NCBI GenBank assembly: GCA_017394375.1 | Contig: JAFPYV010000047.1 | Span: 1 to 64,000 of the forward strand | Length of the DNA stretch: 64,000 bases | Source of the DNA: a bacterium | GTDB lineage: Bacteria; Bacillota_I; Bacilli_A; Mycoplasmatales; Mycoplasmoidaceae | Direction: 5' to 3' | Part shown: in pieces, positions 12,175-24,135 of the stretch | Layout of the letters: each line of letters starts with the position of its first letter | Numbering within the stretch: position 1 is the stretch's first letter | Notes under the pieces: model-generated | Told to the model about the DNA's origin: nothing | The model's input: the letters and a program-made list of their open reading frames with translations, nothing else | The model's database searches: none | Position numbers and translations under genes: made by a program

Positions 12175-12703
12175 AAGAAGGACACCTTACCGTATTGATT
12201 TAATTTTGAAATTCAAAGAAAAAATATTAAAAGTATTTCAGGCTAATCTTGCCTTTTTTATTTTGTAATAATTAAATTTGCGTTAGCAATAAGTTAATGC
12301 ACTTAATACTAATTAAACCATTTGGTTTAGTAAGATGATGTAGTATAATTCACGTTAAACTATTTGCCAGAAAAGTTCAACATGAAGAACATGTACAATA
12401 ACTGATAAATAAACAATTTACTTGGTTAAAAGCAACCAAAATTGGAAAAGCACAAAGCATTTTTTTATTACAATTAATAACACGAACAAATTTTAAGAAA
12501 TTAAAGGAAATTTCTTTATTGCTTAAATTATCACATATTTGCTTCAAAAATTGCTTGCACATCGTTTTATTGATTGCTTATTTATTTATATATTAATAAA
12601 ATTTTAATAAAAAATTTACATTTTATGAAAATAAAATAGATGAATTAATCATCTACTTTATTTGAATGGATTTTTATTGTTTTTAGGCAAGAAAATTTAG
12701 CAA
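12175..12703. other. Intergenic stretch without a convincing gene
   Basis: About 530 AT-rich bases between the helicase and the small basic gene. Short open frames exist but lack a ribosome site and recognisable composition. A weak AGGC/GCCT hairpin with a T run lies near 12240-12260. No RNA gene is seen. Confidence 0.5.
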
Positions 12704-13078
12704 TTAATTTAATTCTTTATAATGGGGTTTTTTTATTGTTTTAGGAGAAATTTGCCTACCAAATTTTGTAGTAGTAATTGCTCTTTTTGGTCGCCTTTTT
12801 AAAAGTTTGTGGTGTTTAATTTTTAAAAATTCTTTTACTAATGTATGACTTTTTAATTTCTTAAATTTGATGCGAGCAATTTCATCTTTTTTTAATTGAT
12901 AATCAATTAACTTCATTAACATTTTTAATTTAATGATGAAAAAAGGATCGTTTCAGTCACTCAAGTCTTTTTTTGCTAATTGTATTTTCACTGTAAATCA
13001 TAAATCATATAAATATTTGCTAACACTTGAATTTGGCTTTTTAATTTTGGTAGAATATTTCTTTTTACCTAATACCAT
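12704..13078 (-). CDS. Small strongly basic protein overlapping its upstream gene
   Basis: 124 residues with TGA as Trp. Lys and Arg are abundant throughout, especially in the C-terminal 60 residues (KIKHHKLLKRRPKRA), which suggests nucleic-acid or ribosome contact. Its ATG (13076-13078) shares a base with the TAA of the upstream gene (TAATG), so translation is probably coupled. There is no signal peptide or membrane segment. Family not recognised. Confidence 0.6.
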
Positions 13079-13707
13079 TATTGATCTTTTTCCTTTATTG
13101 GGTCACTAGGGACTTCATCGGGGATAAATGATTCATCAAAATAAACATCAAGTTTACCGCAATTTAAATCGCTGCGGATTTGGGCTAATTCGCACAAAAT
13201 AGTAATGTAATCAAGGTTGGCAGTTAATTCATCTTTTTTATCAATGATAGTTAATTTAGATAATAAATCAAAAAAATAATCTTTGACATTGTCAATGCCT
13301 TCAACATAGTTGTTAATAATGTCAACCTTGTTTTTGTTTGTTTCACTTAATTTATCGTAATATTGATGCATTTGTTTTAATTCAAGTTCTTGTTGATTAT
13401 CAATTAACAAAACAACGTTTCTATATATGTAAATAAAGTTATAAGCATATTGGTGTAAGAAGTCTTTATTCATATGGGAATAAACCGTATTTAATTTGTT
13501 AAACACATCCCAACAGGTTCGACAATATTTACGTCAATCTAAACTTTCAATTGTGCCTTGTTCACAATCAATAATTACTTTTAAATCTTGATTAATACAG
13601 ACAAAGGTGTTTTGATAATGCTTTAATTGTTCTTTGCTTAAAGCATTTACAATTGCATTTAACTTACCTTGAATTTTTCTTATAACATTTATTGGATTAA
13701 TATTCAT
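13078..13707 (-). CDS. Hypothetical acidic protein, paralogue of 13832-14455
   Basis: 209 residues with TGA as Trp. Predicted largely alpha-helical and cytoplasmic, ending in an acidic tail (DEVPSDPIKEKDQ). It shares length, layout and a central motif with the next gene upstream: QYYDKLSETNKNKVD here and QYYNKLSNDVKKKVD there. An AGAGGA ribosome site precedes the ATG at 13705-13707. The stop overlaps the start of the small basic gene. Family not recognised. Confidence 0.65.
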
Positions 13708-13831
13708 TAATATTTATCCTCTTTCTTCATCTTTAATTGATTAAAGATACTTCTTAAATTATTATAAAAATTTCTTTTATTTTTGAATGAAATGTCTTGC
13801 TAAATAAGAAGCAGAAAAGCATTAATGATAA

Positions 13832-14455
13832 TTAATTAGGTTTCTTTTTCTTTTCGTCACAATCATCAACCAAAAAGCCTTCTTCTTCATAAATAGCAAT
13901 TTCATCGTTTTCACATCCCCAAATAGCATCAGTTAATGCGGATAAAATTGCTTCTTTATGAATGTTAGCATCGTTTAGATTTTTGGAATCAGTAACTGTG
14001 ACTTCATTACAAAAACCAATGAAATCAAATAGAACACATTTAATTAATTTAATGTGTTTAACTAAATCATCAACTTTCTTTTTAACATCATTGGACAATT
14101 TATTGTAATATTGATTTAATTCCGTTAATTTTAAATCACATTTATCACACAAAATTGCACTTAATAATTTATCTAATTCATACAAAGATGCATAATTAGC
14201 ATCTAAGAATTGTTTATCAAATTTTTCTCACATGTTTCATAATGCTTCTTTAGCATCAGCAATTAAATTAATGTAATGACCTCACGAAATATTCGCAATA
14301 GTTTTATTTTCAACTGCTTCAATTGTAGATAAATTCTTACTAATTAAATCAATGTATTCCTTATATTGCTTTTTTTGATTATCATTAAAACTTGCGTTAA
14401 TTTTACTAAAAACTTCAATTGCTTTATTAATAGTTGCTCTTAAATTTATTTCCAT
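13832..14455 (-). CDS. Hypothetical acidic helical protein, paralogue of 13078-13707
   Basis: 207 residues with TGA as Trp. Starts MEINLRATINKAIEVF and is helical without a signal or membrane segment. The QYYNKLSNDVKKKVDDLVK motif at about residue 113 marks it as a duplicate of the next gene downstream, from which it is separated by 124 bases. The C-terminus is first acidic (IYEEEGFLVDDCDE) and then Lys-rich. No function can be assigned. Confidence 0.65.
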
Positions 14456-14519
14456 AATTTGTATTCTTTTTTATTATTCATAGTTTTATTTTATATTTGA
14501 TAAACATGCTTTACAGCAT

Positions 14520-14547
14520 AAAAAATAGGGAAGTAACTTCCCTATTA
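14520..14547 (-). terminator. Terminator of the first MFS gene
   Basis: Stem AATAGGGAAG / CTTCCCTATT with a 3-base loop and a T run on the minus strand, just after the transporter stop codon. Confidence 0.85.
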
Positions 14548-14561
14548 TCTGATGAAAGATA

Positions 14562-16103
14562 TTATGAAACTTTTCTATGAAATAATGGTTTTATTTCAAT
14601 GACTTTACGGTGTGGATTATTCTTTCTTATTTCATTGGCAGTAGCAATTACTTGACTTGAAGCATATTGATCATATACAAAGGGTAAACAATTAATAAGT
14701 TTGTTATAAAACTTGTATTTTTTATTTACTAACTCATTATTATGCATGTATCAATGCACTGGCAAAATGAACAAAATGGAAACAGTGCATAATGCAATTG
14801 CAATTACGCATACGATAATAAAATTATTTGGATTATATCTACCTGCTAATTCTCCAGTATGGTGAGTGCAAATTGGACCACCAATCGCACTACCAACCAT
14901 ACCACCTCCTGCTAACATAAAATCACTAATTCCCGATTCAAGGTCAACTGCATCAGTTTTATCATGATATCTACCTAAACTCATTCCAATGGCAAAAGTA
15001 TTAGGAATTACCGTATATCCACAAATTGGGATGCAAATAGTAAAGATAAAAATTGCAATGGGACTTTTAGCACTCACACAAATTGTTAAACAAATCAAAA
15101 TCACTACTAAACCAATCATTAAATAATAAATGTTAGGAAATGTTTTACCATTAGTAAACCTCCCACCAAATTGATTCCCACACGTTGTAGTTAAACCATA
15201 CCCTGCTAACAATAAAGCTAAGTATTGCGGAGCATTAGCAATTATTCCAACTTCATCAGCTCGTCATTCTTTTTGCAACAATGGATAAATTAGAAAGATG
15301 GCCATGAAAACAAGACAACCAAAGATCATGGCTAAATCAAATGGATAATAAAGTAAGATTGATAATTGCTTTCATGGATTTTTTTGTCCACCTTGTAACG
15401 GAATATTTTTGGAAATAAAAAATTGCATTAAAAAAACACTTAGTGCTGCAATCATTGCATCAACAAAAAATACTCAGCGTCAATATTGATGGTACATTGG
15501 TAACTTATGGTACGAATTTAAAAAAGCAGGAGTAAATGATAGTGCTCCTCCACTTGGCAAACCAATTGAACTAGTATAAGTAAATAATGGGACTAAAGTA
15601 AAAGTAGCAACAAACAACGTTGTAAAGCAAATTGCTACTGCACTTCCTTTTTTATTTTTAGGTACTAACGATGCAGCAACCACTGTCCCGATTGCAAACA
15701 TTGAACCATGACATAATCCCGTTATAAAACGAAAGACTAGGAGCATGCTAAAGTTAATACTAACCCCGATAATGATGTCCCCAATACAAAAAATAAGAGC
15801 AGACCAGACCAAAATATATTTACGATTAACTTTATAAAGAAATAACGGGATAATAAGTCCAGCTAAAATAACCCCAATCATGTATAAAGTTAATGTCAAA
15901 TTGACGTTGCTTTCAAAAACATTATTAAAGGTTGCAATTAAGGGATTAGCAATTCCTCCAGGAATATACCATCCAATTCCTAATGAAAAAGTAAAAATAC
16001 ATAAACTGAAAAGACCAATTACATTACTTTTCTTTTGCCCCGTGAAGGGATCACTTGCTTCTTGCAAATTATTTTTTCTATTTTTATGATGCAAATTAAA
16101 CAT
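14562..16103 (-). CDS. MFS transporter, tandem copy 1
   Basis: 513 residues with TGA as Trp. Twelve hydrophobic segments with a central polar loop fit the major facilitator superfamily. The loop between helices 2 and 3 carries a degenerate MFS motif A (YKVNRKYILVWS), and helices 4-5 contain RFITGLCHG. A signature YHDKTDAVDLESGI follows helix 10 and is shared by all three copies. The soluble C-terminal tail of about 60 residues ends in PHRKVIEIKPLFHRK, a motif also kept by the paralogues. Substrate unknown; a nutrient importer or exporter at the cell membrane. Confidence 0.85.
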
Positions 16104-16183
16104 AATAAACTCTTTGTCTTAACATCATTTAAATTAAAAAAATTATTTTATCTTTTAAAAATGATTACCCAAGAATGTTTATT

Positions 16184-17740
16184 TTACTCACTTTCATTAT
16201 TAGCAATTTTGCGGTGAAAAATTGGTTTTATTTTAATTACCTTGCGGTGTGGATTAGATTGCTTCAAATTTTCAATAGTTTGTTTTACTTCTATTGAAGC
16301 ATATTCATCATAAAGAAATGGTAATTGATTAATAATGCGATCATAGAATTTAACTTTATTCTTAATTAGTTGATTATTATGCATATACCAATGAACTGGC
16401 AAAATAAAAAGAATAGCAACCGAACAAACTACAATGGCAATAATACACACAATAAAGAAATTATTAGCATTGTATTTACCAATTAAATCGCCCGTGTGGT
16501 AAGAACAAATGGGTCCGCCAATGGCACTGCCAATCATTCCTCCCCCTGCAATCATAAATTCGCTAATTCCTGATTCCAAATCAACTGCTTCGGTTTTATC
16601 ATGGTACCTACCTAGACTCATTCCCAACGCAAATGTGTTTGGTAATACAGCATACCCAAAAGTAGGGACTAGGATAGTGAAAATAAAAATCCCAATTGGA
16701 TTTTTAAAAACAACACAAATAGTTAAACAAATCACCACAATAATCATTAATAAAAGCATGTAATAAACTGTTGGAAAGGTTTTACCGTTCGAGAATCGTC
16801 CACCTCATTGATTACCAATCATCATTCCTAAACAGTAACATCCTACTAACACTCCAACTAGTTCCTGGTTATTAGCAATAATTCCCACTTCATTAGCAAC
16901 TCATTCTTTTTGTAATAAAGGATAAATTAGAAAGATTGCTAAAAAAACTAAGCAACCAAAAATCATGGAAAGGTCAAAAGGATAATAAAGTAAGATTGAT
17001 AATTGCCTTCAAGGATTTTTTTGGCCTCCTTTAAGCGGAATATTTTTGGAAATAAAAAATTGCATGAGTAATGCACTTATGGCAACAATGATTCCAGTAA
17101 CAAAAAATACTCATCGTCAATATTGCCTATCCATTGGTAAAGAACGATAAGTAACTAAAAAAGATTGCGGAAATAAAGTAGCACCTACTTTTGGTAATCC
17201 TAATGAACTAGTATAAGTAAATAAAGGAACCAAGGTAAATCCAGCAATAAATAATGCAGTAAAACAAATAGTAACTGCACTACCTTGCTTATCTTTAGCA
17301 ACTAATGATGATGCAACAACTGCTCCCACTGAAAACATTGCTCCATGGCACAAACCCGTAATAAATCTAAAGACTAAGAGCATGCTAAAATTAACGCTTA
17401 ATCCCGTTAAAATGTTACCAATAAAAAAGATAATTGCTAACCACACCAAAATATATTTACGGTTTAATTTAAAAAACAAGAGTGGAACAAAAAGCGAGGC
17501 ACTAATAATACCAATCATGTAAAGGGTTAAAGATAAATTAACATTACTTTCATTGACGTTATTAAATGTAGCAATTAAAGGATTAGCTATCCCACCCGGA
17601 ATAAACATACAAATCCCTAAAGAAAAAGTAAAAATACAAATGCTAAAAATTCCAATCACATTGGTTTTTTTAGGATTGTTATTTAAGTCAGGGTTTTGAT
17701 TAAAAGAAGACTTTTTAATTAAATGATGATATTTAAACAT
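16184..17740 (-). CDS. MFS transporter, tandem copy 2
   Basis: 518 residues with TGA as Trp. It is the closest relative of copy 1: the same FSLGI-IPGGIANPLIATFNNV segment in helix 1, the same RYHDKTEAVDLESGI motif, and the same tail (NPHRKVIKIKPIFHRK). Twelve membrane segments are predicted. It lies 80 bases upstream of copy 1 with no clear terminator between, so the two may be one transcript. Substrate not predictable; differences between copies are concentrated in the helix 5-6 loop and the extreme N-terminus. Confidence 0.85.
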
Positions 17741-17800
17741 ATTTTATTTATCATAACACTAAATAAGATTTAACGATAATTTTTTCTTATTTAATTATTA

Positions 17801-17829
17801 ATAAAAAAAGGTTAAGTTAAACTTAACCT
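17801..17829 (-). terminator. Terminator of the third MFS gene
   Basis: Stem AGGTTAAG / CTTAACCT directly adjoining the TAG at 17828-17830, followed by seven T on the minus strand. Confidence 0.8.
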
Positions 17830-19393
17830 AACTATTATTTTCTTTACTTTGAACATGCTTTTTAATCAAAATTGGCTTGATTTCCCAAATCCTTGTTTTT
17901 GGATTTAATGCTTTTTGCTTATAAGCAGCTTGCTTTACTTCAGCTGGAGTATATTCATCTAGAATAATTGGAAAACCTTTAAATACGTTTGCGTAAAATT
18001 TATATTTGGTTAGTACAATATGACTACTGTGCATATACCAGTGGATGGGAATTAATAAGAAGAACGAAACCACACAAACACATAAAACAATAATACATAC
18101 AATATAAAAGTTATTTGAATTGTATTGACCTACTAATGCTCCAGTGTGGTAAGTGCAAATTGGTCCCCCAATAGCAGTACCAATCATTCCTCCTACTGCA
18201 ATCATTAACATGGTTAAACCTGATTCTAAATCAACAGCATCTGTTTTATCATGATATCTAGCTAATGGTAAAGAAATGGAGTAAATGTTTGGCAAAATTG
18301 TATAAGCAACCAAAGGCAAAATAATCGTAAAAGCAAAAATAGCTCCAGGGGATTTAGCTCCCACACAAATTAATAAACAAATAGTAACTACAATGACTCC
18401 TAGCACTAAATAATAAAGATTAGGGAAAGTCCGACCATTGGCAAATCATCCCCCAACTTGGTTACCAGTGGTACTTGCTAACCCGTAAATTGCTAGGAGT
18501 AAAGCTAAATATTGCGGAGCTTGTGCAATCACTCCTACCCCATCAGCAACTCATTCTTTTTGTAGTAAAGGATAAACGATAAAAATTGCTAAAAAGATGA
18601 GTAAGCCAAAAATCATGGCTAAATCAAATGGGTAATATAAGAAGATTGATAATTGTTTTCAAGGATTTTTATTACCCCCAGCAATTGGGATATTCTTGGA
18701 AATCACGAACATAATTAATGCACCTGACCCAAGAGTAAGAATTCCAGTAATGATAAATGCTCATCTTCAATATTGAGCATACATGGCTAATTCACGGTAG
18801 TGGTTTAAGAAAACTAAATCCTTGGTTAGTAATTCATGCACACTAGTAGTTGGTAATCCTAAGGTAGAAGTATAAGTAAAAATCGGAACTAATGTGACAG
18901 TAGAAGCAAACACGGTAGTAAAGCATAATGCAACTGCTCCACCCCGTTTGTTCTTAGGTACTAGGGAACTAACTACCACTGTACAAACAGCAAAGATGGC
19001 TCCGTGGAATACCCCACTTGCAAATCGAAAAAATAATAACATTGGGAAGTTAACACTTACCCCAATGATAATGTTGCACACCCCGTAAGCTAACGCTGAA
19101 CCAACAATGATTCACTTGCGGTTTACTTTATAAAAGAACAATGGTACCAACGGGCATGCCACAATGATTCCTACAAGGTAAATCGTTAATGATAAATCAA
19201 CGTTGGTTTCGTTAACCCCATGGAAGGTTGCAACCAACGGTACAGCAATCCCTCCGGGGATGTATCAACCAATTCCTAAAGCAAAGGTTAAAACAGCAAT
19301 ACTAATTACCCCTACTCAGTTGGACTTTTCTTGGGGATCGTTGGGATCAATTGGCACGTTGTTTACTTTCTTTTTTTGACTAAATTTCAACAT
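17828..19393 (-). CDS. MFS transporter, tandem copy 3 (most diverged)
   Basis: 521 residues with TGA as Trp. Shares the IPGGIA-PLVATF helix-1 segment, FYKVNRKWI motif A and RYHDKTDAVDLESGL with the other copies, but differs more in the tail (ALNPKTRIWEIKPILIKK) and has an extra loop around HELLTKDLVFLNHYREL. It has its own terminator before copy 2. Twelve membrane segments. Probably a related but not identical substrate. The ATG at 19391-19393 begins MLKFSQKKK, matching the short basic N-termini of the paralogues. Confidence 0.85.
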
Positions 19394-19474
19394 TTTTTGA
19401 TTTTATCAAAACGATAAATTTTTTATATTTTACACTAATTTTTAAATGATGATATTAAAATTTTTCAAGATTAT

Positions 19475-19512
19475 AAAAAATTATCTAGGCAATTAAATCC
19501 TAGATAATTTCT
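19475..19512 (-). terminator. Terminator after the pheT downstream gene
   Basis: Stem AAATTATCTAGG / CCTAGATAATTT (19478-19489, 19499-19510), followed by a T run on the minus strand; just after the stop of the 154-residue gene. Confidence 0.85.
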
Positions 19513-19514
19513 TG

Positions 19515-19979
19515 TTATTGTATTTTAACTTTTTGTAACTGGTTGTGATACTTTTTGGTTAGATTTTTTTCAAAATAATAATTCATTAAAATAATACTAT
19601 AAGGCGAAATAAACAACGTAAATAAACATCCAATCACGATTCATGATAACCAAATGTCAAATGCTTTAAGATAAATTACACTTACTAGTGCAGCTGGTAA
19701 AACAATTCCTAGTCCAAACAATGGAATTAAATAAATGAGCAGTCAGTACTTAATGTAACTATTAATAAAACCTCTTCAGATTGTTCCTTCACATTGCTGA
19801 TAAATGAGAGTTAATTGCTTAGACACAAAATAAATGTTCGCAATAAACAAGTACGTCACATATTTTTTTAAACTAGTCCGAATGTAATGAAATATTTGCT
19901 TAGCAATTAAAGCATCATGAAAGGTTAATTTAAGGTTTTTATACTTATCTCTTTCGTCTTGGAATTCTAACTTTTTCAC
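19515..19979 (-). CDS. Membrane protein co-transcribed with pheT, GTG start
   Basis: 154 residues with TGA as Trp. A basic N-terminal ~40 residues is followed by hydrophobic stretches at about 40-55, 78-100 and 103-128, then a basic tail. The start is GTG at 19977-19979, nine bases after the pheT stop; there is no nearby ATG in frame. It is the last gene before a strong terminator, so it probably belongs to the pheS-pheT transcript. Family not recognised. Confidence 0.55.
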
Positions 19980-19988
19980 TTTTTACAA

Positions 19989-22394
19989 TTAGTTTAATTT
20001 ATTATCGATAGCTTTCTTTACTTCTTCATCAATAGCAGCAATATCTTCTTTAGTTAAAGTTCTTACTGGATTGATGACATAGTTGAAAGTAATAACTTTG
20101 GTTGGTTCATTTGCAGGCATGTAAACATCTCTTATTGTAATTTCACCAAAGCCTTGAATTTTACTGCGTAATTCCTTGCGTAGTTGGTGCAACATTAGTG
20201 AAGCATCAAAAGTTTTTGCTACTGTTGCATTAATATCTCTGGTAATACTTGGAATCTTATCTACTACGTGGTATTCTTCTTTTTCAATTTGTTTAGCAAT
20301 ATCACATAATGCTTCTAGATTCAATTCTAGATAGTACACTGACGCGTTGTCTACTTCAATGATAAAGTTTTCAAATTGCTTGTTAACAATACCAATGTAA
20401 CCAAGGTATTTGTTTTCATAGCGAATGCTATATAAACGAACAAATTGTTCATTTGGATCGTCTTCATCAATTTCAAATTGAATGGTAGTGTGGCAAATCA
20501 TTTGACCAATGTGGTGTAATAAGTTGAAAATTAAACCTAAGTTTAAATTTCTGCCCCCAATAATCTTATTATCACTAATGCTAATATCAGTGTCAAATAA
20601 TGCTCCTAGCATCATTGAAGTATGAGAATTATTTTCTCAGTAGATGTTTGCTACTTCAAAGATATTTTTAACTAGGTAATTCTTCTTACTAAAGTTGGTT
20701 TGATCAACGTTATACAAACTAGAGAACAAAGTGTGTTTCATTACTTCACGTTCACTACTAATTGGGTTTAGTAAGCATTGTTCTTCGTCGTTGTATTGAC
20801 TGTGGTATTGTTGGTGTAAATCCTTCTTGGAAGTTAAACGATACGTCTTTACTTCATAACAACCAAGGTCAACTAAATAAGTACGAACGCGATTAACATT
20901 ATCATAAACATAAGTATCAGAATCACCAATTAATTGGGCGGTAATTGGTTCAGGAGTTAATAAGTTAACGTTCACAAATCGAAGGGCTTCTTCAATCAGA
21001 TCATTGTCATTGTCAAAGTCAGTGCGGTATGGTGGAATGTAGAAACAATCTTCATCTGAATCATAACTAATACCTAATAAATCTAATTGGTGAATTACTT
21101 TAGATTCATCAAAGTCTTTGTAACTTGTTAACTTTGCAAACAATTCTTTTCAAGTACATGCAAGTTTTAAGTATGGTTTCATTACGTATGCACTAATGTA
21201 TGGAACGCATGCTTGAGTAGTTGGGAATAAAGTACGCATATAGTGATTAGCAAATCAGAATGAACTTGCTTTGGTTGCTAATCTTGCGTTGTAACTATCA
21301 TATTGAATTTCTTTTAAAATTTTGCCAATGTGATATGCGTTGACGTCCCCATATAATAAGTAGAAACCTTTTTCTTCAAATTTAGGAGTGAAGTTAGCAT
21401 CTGCTAATACTCCAATCATCGCAACTACTTGGTTTTTTGATAATAATAACAACGTGTCTTTTGGAATAGCATAGTAGTTACCAGTTGGATTATTCATTAA
21501 GCATTCCCGTTCACTTTTAATAACGTGTAATGTTTTAATATCTAAACTCGAAGTTAGGGGAATGAAACTATAAGCAAAATAATGGGATAACTTTAGGGCA
21601 TATGCATCAGCTAAATTATCTGCTTTTAAAAAGTTGTGAGCAAGAATCATGCGAGTACTATATTGTGGTAAAGCATTTTCTTCATTAAATTGAAGTAAAC
21701 CACAAACATCAGTGCATTTAACATTGTCAATATTCTTGTCAATAATTTTTTCAACTTTTAATTCATAATTTAGATCTCAGTATGCTAGTAAAGCAATGGC
21801 AATTGGTAATAAACCATTTAAATAACCAGCGTTGGTTGCTAAGGTTAAGTCAAAAATATCATCATTCAACATCAAATATTTAATTCAACCTTTTGCTCCT
21901 ACTTCTAAGTGGAATGGTTCATCCATGTTACCTTGTTCTTCAAGATCAATAATACCTTTGCAATCAACTGGTAGCATGTATGGAGCAATTGCTGGGAATA
22001 ATTCAAATAAACCACAAAGCATTCCACAAGAACTAATTCCGCGGATTTCACGTGGTTCAATGATTCTTCCGTCTGGCATTACAGTGTTTAATTTTGCCAT
22101 AATGGTGTACATACCAGTATGAACGTTAGGTGCTCCACATACAATCGTGTATGTTTGTTTACCATCGTTTACTTTACATACATGTAAGTGGTCAGACTTT
22201 GGGTGGTTATAACAAAGTTCAACTTTAACCACGCTGTAATCATCTTCATTTAAATTACAACTATGAATTTCTTCAACTTCAATTCCTAATGAACTGAATG
22301 CATTAATTCATTCATGATTAGCTAATGGCACTTGGCTTAAGTCAACATTCATTTGTTTAAATAAGTGAAGCATGCTATTTTTTGAAATAATCAT
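19989..22394 (-). CDS. pheT: Phenylalanyl-tRNA synthetase beta subunit
   Basis: 801 residues with TGA as Trp. The beta chain pairs with PheS in a heterotetramer that attaches Phe to tRNA-Phe. Visible in order: an N-terminal tRNA-binding OB domain (HPKSDHLHVCKV at about 60-71), the B3/B4 region (RGISSCGMLCG at about 103-113), the B5 region with its acidic EDCFYIPPYRTDFDND segment, the inactive synthetase-like core with a GRNLNLGL-type strand, and the C-terminal ferredoxin-fold anticodon-binding domain (DVYMPANEPTKVI). Length is normal. It follows pheS by 22 bases in one operon. Confidence 0.95.
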
Positions 22395-22416
22395 AATTTA
22401 TTATCTCTCTTTCCAA

Positions 22417-23418
22417 TTATTTGAATTGTTTTAAGAAATTGAAGTCATTCGCATAGAAATTCCGAATGTCTTCGACTTGGTACTTCAACATTGCAAAGCG
22501 TTCTACGCCTAAACCAAAGGCAATGCCTTGGTATTTGTCAGGATCTAGTCCCAAGTTACGAATTACATTCTTGTGGACTACTCCTGCCCCCATTACTTCA
22601 ATTCAACTACTGTGCTTGCAAGTAGGGCAACCCTTACCATGACATTTGAAGCAACTAATATCAACTTCAAAACTAGGTTCAGTGAATGGGAAGAATGATA
22701 AGCGGTAACGCGTCTTAATTTGGTTACCAAAGAATTTCTTTAGCATGTAGTCCGTTATTCACTTCAAATTAGCAATATTTAATTTGTCTTTAATTCAAAT
22801 CATATCGATTTGCATGAATTGGTGACTGTGCGTTGCATCGTCATCATCCTTACGGTATACAGGTCCGTAAGAGCAAATCCGAATATCATTGCGTTTTTCT
22901 TTAACAAGACTAGTGAAATATGCACTATAAGAAGTATTTTGAGTTTTTAAAATTGTTAGTGGATCAAAGAAGAAAGAATCGTGCATGGCTCTTGATGGGT
23001 GAGTTTCAGGAATATTTAGCACGTCAAAGTTTCAATAGGTTGAAACAATATCATCCCCGCACTTGATATCAAAACCAAGTTCTTTGAAGATGCCTAATAA
23101 TTCATCATTAACTTGTTCCAAAATGTGAAAACGACCAAATTCAAGGGTATCGGTAGCATCTTTTACTACATAGTGAACATTATTGTTGGTTTTAGCAAAT
23201 TCATTGCGAACAGTAATAAAGTCTTCTTGTAAAAAGACTTTTGTTTGGTTAATTTGCATTCCAATGGTTCTTTTTTCTTGAACATCGCTAGCTTTTGCTA
23301 GTTGGCTTTGCAAATCATCAATTAATTGTTTACTTAACTTATTTTTAATTTCTACTAATTCAGTTAGGTTCTTAGCAGTTCTTAATTTTGTTAAGATTTC
23401 TTGTTTATCGTAATTCAT
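22417..23418 (-). CDS. pheS: Phenylalanyl-tRNA synthetase alpha subunit
   Basis: 333 residues with TGA as Trp. The N-terminal ~90 residues form the helical arm that contacts tRNA. Class II motifs are present: [14 protein letters not shown] (motif 1 region, about 135-148), [19 protein letters not shown] (motif 2 region), and near the C-terminus [11 protein letters not shown] (motif 3). This is the catalytic chain, making Phe-AMP and transferring Phe to tRNA-Phe. The ATG at 23416-23418 follows an AAGGAAA ribosome site. First gene of the pheS-pheT-19515 unit. Confidence 0.95.
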
Positions 23419-23447
23419 CTTATTTCCTTTGCAAATTACTAGTAATT

Positions 23448-23453
23448 ATTATA
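23448..23453 (-). promoter_or_regulatory. Candidate pheS -10 box
   Basis: TATAAT on the minus strand, about 30 bases upstream of the pheS start codon and downstream of the rplT terminator. No T-box leader structure is evident in the short space available. Confidence 0.55.
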
Positions 23454-23515
23454 TTTTATTAATTAACTTTTAAAAGGATAACTATTAGAAAAATACTTTA
23501 TAAATTAACTAAATA

Positions 23516-23552
23516 AAAAGATATGGTAGCTTAAACTCCCATACCTTTTTTA
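23516..23552 (-). terminator. Terminator after rplT
   Basis: Stem GGTATGG / CCATATC (one G-T pair) with a 12-base loop and a T run on the minus strand, about 20 bases after the rplT stop. Ends the infC-rpmI-rplT unit. Confidence 0.75.
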
Positions 23553-23570
23553 TTAATTTGTGATTAGTTA

Positions 23571-23915
23571 TTAAGCCATTACTTGCTTAACTAATGTGTT
23601 AAAAGCAGGTAAATCATTGAAGGCTAATTCAGCTAGCATCTTGCGGTTGATATCAATTTTCTTTTCGTGCAATTTTGCCATGAATTTACTGTAGGTATAA
23701 CCTAATGCTCTTACTGCAGAATTAATGCGGGCAATTCAAAGTTCCCGGAATTGGGTTTTCTTTGCTCTACGACTAGCAAATGCATATTGACCAGCCCGAA
23801 TAACAGTTTGACGTGCAATCCGGTAAGAAATATGTCTAGTTCCAAAACTACCTTCCGCTTGATTTAATCATTTTTTTCTACGATTTCTTGTAGCAGGTCC
23901 ACCTTTTACTCTCAT
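23571..23915 (-). CDS. rplT: Ribosomal protein L20
   Basis: 114 residues with TGA as Trp; full length. Begins MRVKGGPATRNRRKKWL and contains the conserved SYRIARQTVIRAGQYA and FRELWIARINSAVR segments. An early 23S rRNA-binding assembly protein of the large subunit, and in Gram-positive relatives the autogenous repressor of this operon. An AGGAGG ribosome site precedes the ATG. It lies 16 bases after rpmI. Confidence 0.97.
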
Positions 23916-23931
23916 GTGTCTTTACCTCCTT

Positions 23932-24132
23932 TTACTTATCTTGTAGTAGATAGCGATCCCGGTGTTTGTCAGATAGAGAAATAATGCTATCTTTTCTTAG
24001 ATGACGTTTTTGTTTAGTTGTTTTATTTCTTGCAAGGTGAGAACGATATGCATGTTTGTGCTTTAGTTCACCACTAGCAGTTTCATGAAAACGTTTAGCA
24101 AACGCACGTTTAGTTTTCATTTTAAGTTTCAT
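23932..24132 (-). CDS. rpmI: Ribosomal protein L35
   Basis: 66 residues, basic throughout, with the family core [25 protein letters not shown] N-terminus and [16 protein letters not shown] near the C-terminus. Large-subunit protein. Two in-frame ATGs lie four codons apart; I chose the outer one at 24130-24132, which sits 8 bases after an AAGGAAA ribosome site inside the end of infC. Confidence 0.95.
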   Translation of the reverse strand: MKLKMKTKRAFAKRFHETASGELKHKHAYRSHLARNKTTKQKRHLRKDSIISLSDKHRDRYLLQDK

Positions 24133-24135
24133 ATC

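Noticed and set aside
12377..12562. Short 61-residue minus-strand frame
   Set aside because: No ribosome site, no recognisable features, and atypical composition.
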